Positions 35,924 through 48,815 of a DNA stretch of 64,000 nucleotides are shown here, piece after piece. Every line of letters starts with the position of its first letter. Positions within the stretch are counted from its first letter, which is position 1. This DNA comes from Argentina anserina (lineage: Eukaryota; Streptophyta; Magnoliopsida; Rosales; Rosaceae), in the NCBI RefSeq assembly GCF_933775445.1, contig NC_065877.1:25606001-25670000 (forward strand), read 5' to 3'. The position numbers and the translations under genes were made by a program. Below the pieces are notes generated by a model that saw only the letters and a list, made by a program, of their open reading frames with translations, was not told where the DNA came from and made no database searches.

Positions 35924-36716
35924 GACCTACCCGTCGGTCCTGAGTGCTCACTACCTGTACAGATTGCTTTGCCTTTTCCTTTATATCTCTGCTTCCCACA
36001 TCTCCTGCTTGAGTCTTACTTGCTTGCTCCAAGTTCATGGCACTCTCAAATATCAACTCCCTAGTAGTCAGACAAAGGACTGATATCATGGTTTTGTACT
36101 CCTGTTTCAGCCCTCGTAGATACTTCTGAGCTAAAGCGGTCGTACCCATAGGCCTGACATACCGATACAGTTGTGAGAATCGAGCATCATACTCTCTAAT
36201 GGTCATGTCTCCCTGCACCAGTGCCAGAAACTCCAACTCTAAGTCCTCCTGTACTGAGGCTGGAAAATACTTCTCCCGGAATATGGTGGTGAAACCTCCC
36301 CATGTGAATGTAGACACATCCACAGTCTGTCTCATACTCTTCCACCAGTCTAGAGCATCACCTTTGAGAAAGAATGTAGCTATCTTTCTCTTCTCAATCT
36401 CAGTGCACTCTATCATCTTAAAATAAGTCTCCATACCCTCGATCCAATGGTCAGCTACCATATGATCTAGTCCCCCATGAAATGTAGGTGCTGACAGTGC
36501 ACTAATATCCTTGATCAGCTTCAACACTCGACCGTCATCTCTAACCGCAGGAGCTGGCTCAACCTGCTCCTCCTGTGGAGCAGCCTCCTCATACAGGTTC
36601 TCCACGTTGCGGACTCGGCCCGCGGCCCTACCTCGACCTCGGCCTCTCGCCCGTCCTCGGCCTCTCGCCCGTCCTCGGCCCTTATCAGCGTTCATCACCT
36701 TCAAACAACGAAACAC
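35868..36716 (-). pseudogene. Gypsy gag (capsid part)
   Basis: Starts with an Arg/Gly-rich N-terminus (RGRGRARGRGRGRAAGR). The retrotransposon gag core follows: FHGGLDHMVADHWIEGMETY, FFLKGDALDWWKSMR, FREKYFPASVQEDLELEFL, and YDARFSQLYRYV. The frame is lost just before the zinc knuckles, which continue in another frame from 35923 downwards. A single-base indel is the simplest explanation, because Tekay gag-pol is usually one frame. Confidence 0.85.
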
Positions 36717-36969
36717 TTAGTCAATACTTGTGAAATCTCGAATTCAACTAAAACAGATTCAATAGGTATTAACATGAAATTCCAGGATAAGATGAATCAT
36801 CGAAGCATCATCACGATACTTCCCAGAGGACCAAACCATTAGGTATGGCTCCTAAAACACTCTCGCGTACCCGACGACATATCAATACCGAGTAGCATGT
36901 GATGGGTGCCCGCCTGCAGTCGGATCATCGCTCCCGGATGATATTGATAATCGCCAAATACGCACTTAG

Positions 36970-36981
36970 GCTCTGATACCA
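36970..36981 (-). other. Primer-binding site, initiator tRNA-Met type
   Basis: On minus TGGTATCAGAGC follows the LTR end by two bases. This is the standard plant primer site complementary to the 3' end of initiator tRNA-Met. Confidence 0.9.
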
Positions 36982-36983
36982 AC

Positions 36984-39939
36984 TGTAACGACCCCAAAAT
37001 TTCGAGCTTAAAAACTCAAAATTTCAAAGTCGTTAGAACACCAAAAACAATCTCAATGAAATCGAAATCATTTAAAATGTCACAGCGGATCAATTCTGAG
37101 TTTCCAATACAACTCAGACAAACCAATTATTACAATCCAAATTTATAATCCATACATAAAATGGAAATGTAATAATCCTCACAAGTCTCACAAATAAAAC
37201 CACACCAAATCTCGCACACAAATCCACGCTAAAAAAAACCTCACCACAAGTAGGATACGAACGACTTTTAGCCTCCGGAGTTGTCGCTCAATCTCCACTA
37301 ATCAACACCTGCAGAGTTATCCCCTACACCATCGGATTGGTGCACCGGGATTGTAAACACAAACCCGGTAAGCTTATAGCTCGTATGAGTAAAATCAAAA
37401 TATAATTCGCATATCAAAATATACGAAAAATCACAATCAACAAATATAAATGCCCTCATGAGTCAATGGACAGCCCATCTGGTTGTCCCAAAGGAATATG
37501 TAAAGAAACGCTCATGAGAAAATTAAGTAACCCTTCTGGTTACCCAAATGCATTTATAATACGGGTACCAAGAACGCTGGTACACATCTGTTACCCTTCT
37601 CGTAATACACTGCCGATATTGGATAGCCACCCGCTACCCAACATCCAAAACAATCTGAGTACCCATGAGCAGATAACCACCCGTTACCTCACATGCAGTA
37701 CTAAGACAGACAGACTAGAGCTCTAACTGTATCGTAACTTTCGCCCGGCCAAAGGCTAGGTTTCGACTTGCCAAACACGTACAATAATCTCACATCATAT
37801 TGTACCAAACATCAGATCCGAAGACAATTCACATTTTAACAATCTCAATGTTAAAAATCACGTACAATAATCTCACATCATATTGTACAATCAAAATCAC
37901 AATAAAATCATAACAGTATAATATATAGCAAACTATATATATATACGTATTTATTTACCATTTGTACGATATATATATATATATAATTCATTATATCTTA
38001 TACATGTCATAATTTTATAAACACGTCCAAAGACAAAACGTTTAACAATCTCAACATTAAACTCACATGCTTGTCATCGAAATGACCTATCTTAAATGAA
38101 TTCATAACAGTATATATTATGGCAAATCATATATATATGTACTTATTACCATTTATACAATATATATATAATCCACTATATTGTATACTTGTCGTATTTC
38201 AATATTTAAAACCCTTGCAAAAATCTTAAAATCACTGCAAGGGTGGATTCATAAATATGTGAGATTTTACTCACCTTATCGAGTCAAGCGTAATCCCACA
38301 ATTTCTGAAGATAATTCTTTTCCTCGCTTTATAGATCACCTTGAAAAGATAAGAAAAGAATTTAGAAACGTTTCGTAAACCGTTCAGCAATTTTTGGTTT
38401 TACGAATTTACTGCTCACAGTTACTATTCACTGTCACTATTCACAGTATTGTTCATGTATTACTGTACAAATACACGAAATAATACGTATTTCTGTACGT
38501 ATACATACTATTTACGTATTTCTGTACGTATATATATACTATTTACGTATTTCTGTACGTATACATACTGTTTCAGTACGTATACATAATGTTTACGTAT
38601 TTCTGTACGTATACATACTATTTAAATGTAAATACAATATCAGTAAATAGAATTGACTAAATTACCTTTTACAAATTACTTTTACAATTACTGAAAGTAA
38701 TTTATATTTACATTTACCGTACGTAAAATTTAATTACATTTATCGTACGTAAAATTTAATTACATTTACCGTACGTAAATAAAATTTACATTTACATTTA
38801 CTGTACGTAAGTAAATTACCAAAATACCCTTCTCGGAATCACTGTTCACGCGCCGCCGCACGTGGCGGCGCGTGGGGTACACGCGCCACTCGCCGTCGAC
38901 CGCGCGTGGGACTCACGCGCCTTCCCCGACGCCGGAGCGTATCACGCCACCTCCCCCCCAAAACTCATCCTCTCCTCCTCCTCTTTCTTCCTATGGTCGC
39001 AGACCACACCTAGACTGCCCCATACCCCCTCACGCGCCGCTAAAGCGGCGGTGTTCATCATTTCTCCCCCCCCGATCTCACTCGAATCTCCCTCACAAAT
39101 CCTCCAAAACTTCCACACATCACACAACAGCAATCACAACATCGTTTATAATCAAAACCTCACCTATTTTTGGACTTGGAGGCGCCGGAGTTCGTCGGAG
39201 GGGAATGGATCGCAGGCGGTGCTGGGTACCTCGAGGAGGGCTTCTCACGGCTTGAGTTGCATCGAACTTGCTAGGTTGCAGCGTCAGAAGGTGGAGAAGG
39301 TGAGGATCACGTGCTTGCGTCGGCGGAGGGCTGCTCGCACGGCGCGGGTTGTCGCAGGAGGTTCGGTGTAGCTTCACAATGACGGTGGCAGTCGCGTCCT
39401 GCCCAGGAGAGGAAGGAGTCGAGCTTGCGGTGGTGTTGGTGCCGACGGTGAGGGACACGTCCCTCGGAGGAGGGAGATCGTCGGCGTGCCAAGAGGGTGA
39501 GAGAGAGTCGCGAGGAGAGAGAGAGAACCGAGAGAGAGAGAGAGATGATGGAGGCGGAGGGAAGAGAGAGAGAGGGTTTTCCAATTATGGAAACCCTAAT
39601 CTCATAAATACTCTATTTATACTAGTTTCCAAATCGGAAACTAACTTTCGACATTAATAACTTTTACGTACATCGTCCGATTAGAACGCGTCACATATCA
39701 ACGAACTCGTATCGACGCGCTCTACAACTTTTGTGAAGAAAGTTTTCGCAACCGAGCGACGGAATAAAAGTCGATAACTTTGTTCGGAAACGTAACGTTT
39801 TTCGTATTAAACGTTCCGAAAACGTTTCCGTTTTTCGTTTCAAAACATCGCAAACAATCACATTCGTTTTAATCGAACTTCACAACTTAATAGAATTTAA
39901 ATTAAACTAAATATTGTTTGGAAATTTAGGGTTATTACA
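36984..39939 (-). repeat. 5' LTR (element sense) of the Tekay-type element, complete
   Basis: 2956 bp. On minus it begins TGTAATAACCCTAAATTTCC and ends GGGGTCGTTACA. It contains the LTR hairpin motif at 37344-37369 and minisatellites near 38485-38620 and 38700-38815. Long open frames within it (for example 38862-39371) come from GC-rich, stop-poor sequence and are not genes. Confidence 0.9.
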
Positions 39940-39991
39940 TTATCAATCCTAAGGTGTCGGTAATTCGAGATTTAAAATCTCGTGTATTACA

Positions 39992-40305
39992 ATGCAACAA
40001 TTGAAAAGTCCATCCCTTTCTAACACACCTTATATAAGTACGACAAGGTTTGTGGATTAACCAAAGCAATATCACGTACAATAAAACTTCTATAAATGAA
40101 TAATATTGAGACTAGAAGAAATTATTACTTTAGGAGGATTATTTATTCATTATCGATAAAATTAATCAATTATTATTATTATGTAGAGAGTTATGTTGTT
40201 ATTCCAACTGAATTGATGATAATCGTTTAGTTTGACTATTATGTTTATTTTCAACAAAGATTATATATTTATTCACTTTCTAAATTTAGTATAATTTCAT
40301 GTCAG
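39992..40305. other. Intergenic, AT-rich
   Basis: Host DNA between the solo LTR and the next element. No ORF or repeat is recognised. Confidence 0.4.
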
Positions 40306-41313
40306 AGGGGAGTGTATTGTATATGGAATTAGTGAGATTTTTAAAGAAATTCATGGAATTTAAAAGTCTAGGTGTATTTAATACAAACTTTTAATTATCC
40401 ATATAAGTCTAGATGTATTCAATTATGACTTTTTAAAATGAATAGAAATTTATGGGTATTCAACATATTATTTATACTTATGATTTTATAAACTCGTGGA
40501 ATCTCATGAACTTTGTAGTGTTAATTATACACACCAGAATCTAAAAATTGTCTAGCCTCTAGACCAAAGATTTTCATGGACTTTTTCATTGTATTAAAAA
40601 ATGTTCACTCTTTATCATTTTTCTTTATGTTTTTTTTTCTTATTTTCTTTACCGATTTTTTCCTACAACACACTATGGTTATTAAACATTTGATTGTTTT
40701 CTTATTCTTTATATTATGTTATGTACTTACTTTGTATCTTTATACTTACTAAAACCTCATTCTCATTTGTAGACACATGTCTAATGCTACCAATCAAAAT
40801 AATGACGACGAAAGAAGTACATAAGAAAAAAAAGATTAAATTTGAAGCGTTTCTCTTACTTTCTTATAAATAATTGTGATTCTCTAATTTCTTTGTTAGA
40901 CACAACCAATAAATTTGTTTAGAACAAAAATTGTACAATAATTTTTTTTTATTAGCATGTATTAAGTCCCCGTCTAATAGCACCAATGAGGCATCACCCA
41001 GGTTAAGCTAGATGCTTACGGCGCAATTAGGAGTGAACCAAATTATCACGGAACCGTTGTCAGTGAAGCAAAAATAACTGTAAGCTCATAGTTAATAGAC
41101 ATGGTATGCACATTAATCAGTTACCATAACTTATTTTCTTAACTAATAAAAAAAATCAATATAAATTAGTAGAAAATCAACCAAAAGTCTATTGTTGAAA
41201 TCAATTATTTTAACAATTTTATGAAAGTCTGTGAACTTTTTAAGGAGTCTATGAACTTTCTAAAAGGTCGGTCAATTAAAATAAGTCCATACAAATCCAA
41301 ATACAATACACCC
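40306..41313. mobile_element. Non-autonomous TIR DNA transposon, ~1 kb
   Basis: Left end GGGAGTGTATTGTA and right end TACAATACACCCTCC are imperfect inverted repeats that extend into TGGA(A/T)TT-type sequence. The interior is AT-rich with no ORF. It abuts the start of the duplicated F-box block (41320). Target duplication and superfamily are unresolved. Confidence 0.55.
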
Positions 41314-41860
41314 TCCAATATGGATTTACATTGTTTAAGAAAGAGCTGAGATTTATTCAGGTTTTGATTAGGAGAATTAAGATTTGAACGAAGTGGTGTT
41401 GTGCTCTGTATTAGAATAGTGAGTTGTAGTTATGGATTGTGGCAGTTAATGTGGATAGGAATTATCTGTTATTTCTGTCGAATTTGGGTACTTGAATATA
41501 TCAGAATTTGAGTATGGAATGTGAGATTTTGTATTGATTGGTCTGATAGTAGTAATGCAATGTGAACTGAGAATGTTATGGATTTTTTTCTTTCCCTTCC
41601 TTCGGGAATGCATGTTGATGTGGATAAGATGTTTCATTTGATTCTGTAAAATTGGCTATTTGAGTGGTTTTCCCATGACCACAGAATTAAGTCTGGGGAG
41701 TGTTTGAATTAGCCTTGCAATGTGAAACCAGAATCTTCTGTATCTAGGGTTGTTTCTTGAGTTGGGAGGTTTTATCGATCTGTATCTGTTGATTAATTTT
41801 GTTTGTGAATTTTTTTTTATCTCTTTTCCTGTTAGTAGTATTTTTAATATGGATATTATG

Positions 41861-42387
41861 ACTAATGTTCTAAATATCCCGATATATTCTCAATATTAAG
41901 AAAACGATACGATAAGTTACTTAACGGTCTATTATATCGGTCAACCCGAAAAATCAAGTCAAATGACAATATATATCGGGTCAAACCGAGTTTGACCCGA
42001 TATAACGTTGATTTTTTTTTTAAACCACGTTGTTTTGAAAAAAACATTTAAAGAAAATGAAAGTTTCGTCGATAGCATTCGATGACAAGAGAGTTTATGA
42101 TAAATGATCACCTCCATTTTTATTAATTAATACTATTTATATATTTTAATTGTCAAAAGAATCAAATATTTTTTATAAAGTTTATTTAGTACATTTATTT
42201 CTATAAATTTTAATTTCTCAAGTTTATTTAGTATATTTTAATGTATATGTTTATAAATATATTAAATTTAATTAAAAATTAGTAAAAACGATAAATCCGA
42301 TTTAATCCGATATATCTCGATATATCTCTGTTATATCCTTATATTAAAAATACGATACGATACTAATAACCGATATTTAAAATATTG
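41861..42387. mobile_element. MITE-like insertion in the F-box pseudogene
   Basis: 527 bp absent from the parent gene. It is bounded by ATTATG at 41855-41860 and 42388-42393. Ends carry related inverted words (TCTAAATATC on the left, GATATTTAAAATA on the right) and the interior has several CGATAC/GATATATC copies. It contains no ORF. Confidence 0.6.
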
Positions 42388-42789
42388 ATTATGATATACT
42401 ATCTGTCTTTTGAAGATAACATGAAGAGGAAAAGGATGTCGGGCAAATCACAAGATGAAACCGATGTTGTTGATATGACTACACAAGTACCTGCAAGAGA
42501 GAAAAATAAGAAGGAATATAAGACTATTGACCAGAATGTTGAGCACCAAAAGAAACGAAGGGCTGAAAATTCTGAGAGCTTGGACAAAGCGAAAGAGAGA
42601 AAAACCTGTTATCACTGGCAAGAGGGGGAGTGCTGTCGGACGAGTGTGTTGTCTAAGAGGTGGAGGGATATATGGGCTTCTTTCTCTGCTTTGACATACG
42701 ATCAACGCAAGTTTCAGTTTCAAGTGGGTGTCCAAGATAAGAGCAAGAAGGAGATCTTCAAGGACTTCATTAATCATTCTCTCCAAAAC

Positions 42790-44987
42790 TGTCACAATTC
42801 TGAAATTTTAAATGAAAAAAACTTGAAATCGAAGTAATGAAAACTCTAAAACAATTTCAAATATATTGAAATCATCTTATAGTAACAGTGTATTGAAAAC
42901 TGAGTTCATAGTACGACTCAGTCGACTTGAATAATACCCATATCGAATAACAAACAGAAATGTAAAATTCTCGCAATCCTGTTCACAAATAGAATAAATA
43001 AACTTCGACAATCTTCAGAGTAAGCTCTCTGATTCTGCTAATCCACACCTGCAGAACTATCCCCTACACCATCGAATATGTGTACCGGGATTGTAAACAC
43101 AAACCCGGTAAAGTTTGTAACTTGTATGAGTAAAACAACAGTATAACGCACATCGCATACAAAATAAAATAACTAATATAACATTTAAAGATAAATTTAC
43201 TCATAAGACACTGGACGACCCATCTGGTTGTCCAATAATATTCGAAAATATGTGTACTCATGAGACATTGGGCAACCCATATGTTTACCCAAATTACATT
43301 TACACACGGGTACTCATGAGACCCATGTACTCATCTGTTACCCCTCATGCCATACGTCGACAGATACTGAGTAACCCATATGTTACCCAATATCACACAA
43401 AAATATGGATACTCATGAGACCCAGACAACCCATTGTTGCCCCTCATGTTGGACACTAGCAGACATACTAGAGCTCTAACTTATCGTAACTGACACCCGG
43501 CCAAGTCTTGGTTCTGATTACTACCAACAATGTCCGAATATCAAAATAACATTTTAACCAGACTCAATGTTAAAACCTCGTACAATATAACAATCAACAC
43601 ATGTTTATTGTACTACAACCAAGCGACTCTTACACAACAATATAATTATAGTAATACAAACTCACTTGGAAATAAAGACGTAACATTATATAATATAGCA
43701 ACCCATATATAAACATACACAAACAACTATATTATATACACATCATAGTTAAATATTTTGAAGAAATCGTAAATATGAGTTACTTCTAAGGGTAGACTCG
43801 TCATAGTGAGATTTACTCACCTTATTTCATGCGTGCAATTTCCATGACACCGTGAGCGATTCCCTCACTCGTTTCGTCGGTCACCTAATAGTATGATAAA
43901 ATACTTAGAAAATGATACGTAAAATCTCAGGTGTCAATTTAGTACGACTAATTACTGTTCACGTGTCGCCGCAGACGACGGCCCGTGGGGCTCACGCGCC
44001 AACCCTACGGCAACCGCGCGTGCCGCCCACGTGCCGCCCACATTAGCCGCCCGTGATCTCACACGCAGCCCCCCAACACCTGCAATTTGACTTCCTACGC
44101 CGTCCTAGATCGATAGCCTAGCCCCTACCGTCCTTACCTCCTCCCACGCGCCGCCACAAATGGCGGCACGCGGTCCACCACCACCTCCACCCAAAATCCT
44201 CAAATCAACAAACTTCCAACATGAAAAATGTAGATCACAAGGAGAGAGACACGACCATACCTTTAGTTCATCCCAAGCCGACCAGAAACTACTGGAGTCG
44301 CCGCCGCAAGATCTCGGATTGGTGAGAGGAGATCAGAGCTGAAGCGGCTAGATTCGAGCCTCACCGCCAGTGGAATCATGCCTAGGAGGGGGAAGGAGGA
44401 CTCTCCGTCACAGCCTTGAGCCCCTACGTCGGAGCTGCTGCTGGGTTCCTTCAGTGCCGACGCATCACGGCGCGGGGTGGGTTGCTGCAATGGGTCGGAG
44501 CATCTCGGCCGTGCGACTGTAACGACATCGGCGGTGTCTTGCACGGTGGCAGGAGGACGGAGATCACCGGAGAAGGTTAGAAAGAAATGAGGGACGGGGG
44601 AGACGAGAGAGAGAGCTTGGAAAAATTGGACTTTTTTGGTAAGTTTAAAAAAAAAAATCATTTTATAGCCTTTCAAAATTGGAAATCAATTTTCGATGAT
44701 AATAACTTTCACATACGACATCCGATTTAGGTGTGCGACATCTCCACGAACTCATATCAACAAGCTCTACAACTTTCGTGAAGAAAGTTTTCAGAGACGA
44801 GCGACGAAATAAAAGTCGACTATCGAGTCACAAAAAACGCAACGTTTTTCAATTTAAAATTTCCGAGATCTGTTTCATTTCGCCTGACATCGACGAGAAA
44901 GCAAAAAATACGATTTTTACTCAAATTATAAGTTCAATAATCTACAAGAATTATACGAATTAAAACCCGAAAATTCGGAGTATTACA
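42790..44987. mobile_element. Solo LTR in the F-box pseudogene
   Basis: 2198 bp with TGTCACAATTCTG start and GTATTACA end, flanked by AAAAC (42785-42789) and AGAAC (44988-44992). The parent gene has AGAAC at this site, so the left copy carries one substitution. Internal GC-rich and conserved-hairpin segments (43084-43109) resemble the Tekay-type LTR. Confidence 0.85.
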
Positions 44988-45529
44988 AGAACCACCTTGA
45001 ACGAGATTCAAATATACGTAAATTTGAGGTACATTTGACCTCCTTTGATCAAGAAATGGCGAGATGTATGGAACAGTGGGTTGGACTTGCAACTGAAAAT
45101 AACATAAGAGAGTTAGGTCTCCATATTCATACAAGAGGAAACAATGTTTACAAATTTCCCGACAAAACATTTGATTCAGATACGTTAACTGGATTAAGGC
45201 TGCAGGGCTGTAAACTGGAAAGTAGTTGTGCTATTAAGCTTCCGCAACTGCAGAAGCTATATTTGCGAAACTGTAATGTTAACGAACTGAGAATTCAGAA
45301 TTTTATCTCCAGTTGTCCTTTAATTGAGGATGGTTGAAGCTTCTGCAGATTTCAAGTCTTCTTAAGCTTGATAGGGTTGAAGTACACCACTGCCGTTCAC
45401 TTAAGAAGATTGAGGTTAAAGCTGCAAGTCTCCAGACACTTTGGTATTGTGGGAAGAATCAGACTACTTGCAAATTTATCCTCACTGGTTGTGAGTCTTT
45501 GAAAAGATTGACACTAGAGGACAAAAATC

Positions 45530-47037
45530 CAGAAATTTTCTCCCGAACAGCTGACTTTGGGCCGCTGGATCTCCGCCGTCCGTCCACCATCGAGCGGCGC
45601 ACCGGTCCCGTTTGAAAGGTTATTGTGTCCCCTGTCAACTGGTGGCAGCCCCACCTGCCATCTCACCGCCGTTTGGGAGGAAGCCTGGAAGTTCTCCCAA
45701 AATTGCACAGTTCGCCGAACTTTAACTCGTCGGATCTCCCTCCTCCGGCAACCAATCGATTAGATTTTTATCTCATTTTGAAGGTCTCCTTCCATTCTAC
45801 AAACCATCCTAAAGATTTAACCCAAATCTTTGTGTGCTAGGAGAATCAAAGAAAAGAAATCCTAGGTTTTAAATTGGGATTTGCGTTTTTTTTGTTAAAT
45901 TGAAGTGTTTAGGCTAAGAATTGGACTTTGTGGTGAATTAGAAAGTTGTTAGAAATGTCATTTAGATTGTGGTGGTCAAATTTGGTGGTCATTGGGAAAC
46001 AGTGGCGTCGCATGAACAGTAACTGTGAACAGTAATTGTAAACATCGTTCTGCAAAAAGCATCAAACACGAACAATGTTCAATAAACAGTAACTATGAAC
46101 AATGTTTAGTAAACAGTGAAACCCGAACAGTGTTCTGTAAAACAGTAAAACACGAACAGTTTCTGTGAACAGTGTTTGCAGTAATGAAATCGTCACCTGA
46201 TATTTTATGTATCATTTTTCTAACCATTTTATCATGCTATTAGGTCACCGAGGAAACGAGTGAGGGAATCGCTTTCGGTGTCGTGGAAGTTGCACGCAGG
46301 AAATAAGGTGAGTAAACCTCAAAATGATCATAATTATCGAAGCAGTGTTATAATTATTGAATTTAGTTTGAGTTGTTACCATAGTCGTTGCATCACTAGT
46401 TATAAAAATTATTTAAAAAATATATATTTTGGTTTAAATTACATGAACTTGATCGTCTACAGTTCATGGGTAAGTGAAACGCTATTTTAATAAATGATTT
46501 TAAAAAAGTTTTATTGATTATGGACTATGGTGAATGTGAGTGAATCTCACTATGATAAGTCTACCTTTAGCGGTGACTTATATTTTTGAATTATTAAAAA
46601 TAGTGAACTGTGACATTTATATAATATATTGGGTTGTGTATGTGTACGAAAATGGTAAAAACGATACATATATGGGTTGCTATATTATATAATGTTTCGG
46701 TTTTATTTCACATGTGAGATTATCATGATGTGACTATATTCATAATGTTGTGCAAGAGTAGCTTGGTTGTAGTACAATAACATGTGTGGATTGTTATTGT
46801 ACGTGGTTTTAACATTGAGTCTTGATAAAACATTTTCTATCTTCGGACGTGTTGTAGTATAATAACATGTGTGGATTGTTATTGTACTTGGTTTTAACAT
46901 TGAGTCTTGATAAAACGTTTTCTGATTTCGGACGTGTTGTAGTACAATAACATGTGTGGATTGTTATTTACGTGGTTTTAACAATGAGTCTTTTTAAAAC
47001 GTTTTCTATCTTCGGACGTGTTGGCAGTAATCAGAAC
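45530..47037 (-). repeat. Truncated LTR, inverted relative to 22588-24400
   Basis: Reverse-complement similarity to the right part of the 22588 LTR, including the multiple GTTCA/TGAACA-type words at 46010-46170 and the GAATGTGAGTGAATCTCACT block. It stops abruptly near 47037 within the GAACCAA motif. Confidence 0.7.
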
Positions 47038-47044
47038 CAAAATT

Positions 47045-47405
47045 TGGCATGCTTTTCTAATTGGCCGGGGCCTAATGATACCCACATAACAAAACCAAAA
47101 TTCTTGATTCCTCGATAGCTAGGGCCAGATTTAGAATCTGATACTGCGTTTGGCATCTCACTTTACTTACCATCACTTTTATGTATAAAAATTTCATATA
47201 TTGCAATCCTGGAACAAATCTCTAGTTCTTGATTAGTTGATAATCTTGTATGTTTTAATCTACAAAGTTTAAACTGTTCCATAAGTTGATTGATCCGTAT
47301 GGTAAGGATTTAATTTGTCTTGACATGCATCTTCGTAAAATTTGAATAATCCACATGTATCTTTTGCAAAATTTTGAACTTTTGATACTTAAAAGTACGT
47401 ATAAT
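47045..47405 (+). pseudogene. Orphan copy of the single-domain lectin promoter
   Basis: Matches 17471-17861 (upstream region of the lectin gene), with the (TA)n tract lost. It is followed not by the lectin but by another truncated LTR. No coding sequence is attached. Confidence 0.85.
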
Positions 47406-48784
47406 GTCCGACGAAACGAGTGAGAAAATCGCTTTTGATATCGTGGAAGTTGCACACAGGAAATAAGGTGAGTAAACCTCACAATGATCATCATGATCGA
47501 AGTAATATTATAATATTAAATTTAGTTTGAGTTGTCACCGTAGTCGTTGCATCACTAGTTTATATAAATTATTTTAAAAATATGTTTTGGTTTAAATTAC
47601 GTGAACTTGATTGTCTACAGTTCATGGGTAAGTGAAACACTATTTTAATAAAAGATTGTAAAAATGTTTTAGTGATTATGGAATATGGTGAATGTGAGTA
47701 AATCTCACTATGACGAGTCTACCCTTGCCGGTGACTCATATTTACGTTTTCTTAAAAATGATCGAACTATGACATGTATATAATATAGTAGGTTGTGTAT
47801 GTGTATAAAGGGTGAATACGATACATATATATGAGTTGCTATATTATATACTGTTATGTTCTTATTTTAAAATGAGTCATACTGTGGCAACTATATTTAT
47901 TTTATTTGAGCAAGAGTCGCTTGTTGTAGTAGAATAACATGGGTGAATTGTTATTGTACGTGGTTTTAATCATTGAGTTTTGCTAAAACGTTTTTTTTTG
48001 TCTTCAGACGTGCTTTTCTGTCTTCGGACTTTTTATGTGTGTTTTTGGACGTGTTTTTCTGTCTTCAGACATGTCTTCAGATGTGTTGGTATATCGGAAC
48101 CTAGCCTTGTCCGGGTGACGGTTACGATGCAATTAGAGTTCTAGTCTGTCTGCCGGTGTACTGTATGAGGGGTAACAGATGAGTTACCTGCTTATGAGTA
48201 CTCATATTTTTGGATATTAGGTGACAGTTGGGTTGCCCAATGTCTGGCGGCGTATTGCATGAAATGTAACAGATGAGTATCTGGGTCTCATGAGTAACCG
48301 TATTATAAATGTATTTGAGTAAATAGATAGGTTGCCTGATTTCTCATGAGCACTTATATTTTCAGATATTATTGGACAACCAGATGGGCAGTCCTATGAC
48401 TCATGAGAACATTTATAATTAAATGTTTTCAGTATTTTCTCTTGTATACTATGTGTGTTATACTGTTGGCTTACTCATACGAGCTGCAAATCTTACCGGG
48501 TTTGTGTTTAAAACCCCGGTACACCTATTCGATGGTGTAGGGGATAGTTCTGCATGTGTGAATTAGCAGATTTAGAGGGCTTGCTCTGAAGATTGTCGAA
48601 GATTTCTTACTGCTGTTTGTTGGTGACGATTGAGTGAATTTTACATTTCCATTGGTTGTGTATTATTCAAGTCGACTGAGTCATACTGTAGACTCATTTT
48701 CGATACACTGTTATGATAAGATGATTTCAATATATTTGAGATTGTTTTAGAGTTTTCATGGATTCGAAATTCGGGGTCGTGACA
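47406..48784 (-). repeat. Second truncated LTR of the same family
   Basis: Begins in the same internal region as 46245 (CGAAACGAGTGAG...) and ends GGGGTCGTGACA, the complement of the TGTCACGATCCC start at 22588. It contains the hairpin motif (48495-48520). Directly after it comes the (TA)n tract homologous to 19365. Confidence 0.75.

Positions 48785-48815
<31 letters not shown>

Larger units (their letters stand above)
29825..39939 (-). mobile_element. Ty3/gypsy chromovirus, Tekay/Del-type, internally deleted
   Basis: A ~10.1-kb element on minus, flanked by perfect 5-bp duplications TTATC (29820-29824 and 39940-39944). The complete 5' LTR is 36984-39939; the 3' LTR is truncated (29825-32439). 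Order on minus is PBS for initiator tRNA-Met, gag, zinc knuckles, protease, RT, RNase H, integrase, consistent with gypsy. Very long LTRs and the pol wording suggest the Tekay (Del) lineage. Defects: a frameshift near 35.9 kb, in-frame stops at 34916-34918, 33731-33733 and about 33677, and a deletion that removed the end of pol (where a chromodomain would be), the polypurine tract and 372 bp of LTR. It cannot move by itself. Confidence 0.92.
27161..39991. mobile_element. Solo LTR split by a nested gypsy element
   Basis: Left part 27161-29824 begins TGTCACATCCCGG; right part 39945-39991 ends GTATTACA. Target duplication ATGCA flanks it exactly (27156-27160 and 39992-39996). Removing the nested element (29825-39939 plus one TTATC copy) restores a ~2.7-kb LTR with TG...CA ends and no internal region, the footprint of LTR-LTR recombination. 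Ends resemble Tekay-type LTRs, but it lacks the shared hairpin motif found in the other LTRs of this window. Confidence 0.88.
41320..45527 (+). pseudogene. Broken second copy of the F-box/LRR gene
   Basis: 41320-42785 matches 13840-14937 and 44988-45527 matches 14939-15517, split by a solo LTR (42790-44987). Other lesions: a 527-bp insertion before the start codon (41861-42387), two internal deletions that remove part of the Lys/Arg-rich region and the first half of the F-box (SLDKAKERK... then GECCRTSVLSKRWRD), and a small deletion near 45330. The remaining LRR part still reads GLRLQGCKLESSCAIKLPQL. The copy ends inside the LRRs where LTR-derived DNA begins. No F-box protein can be made from it. 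Confidence 0.9.
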
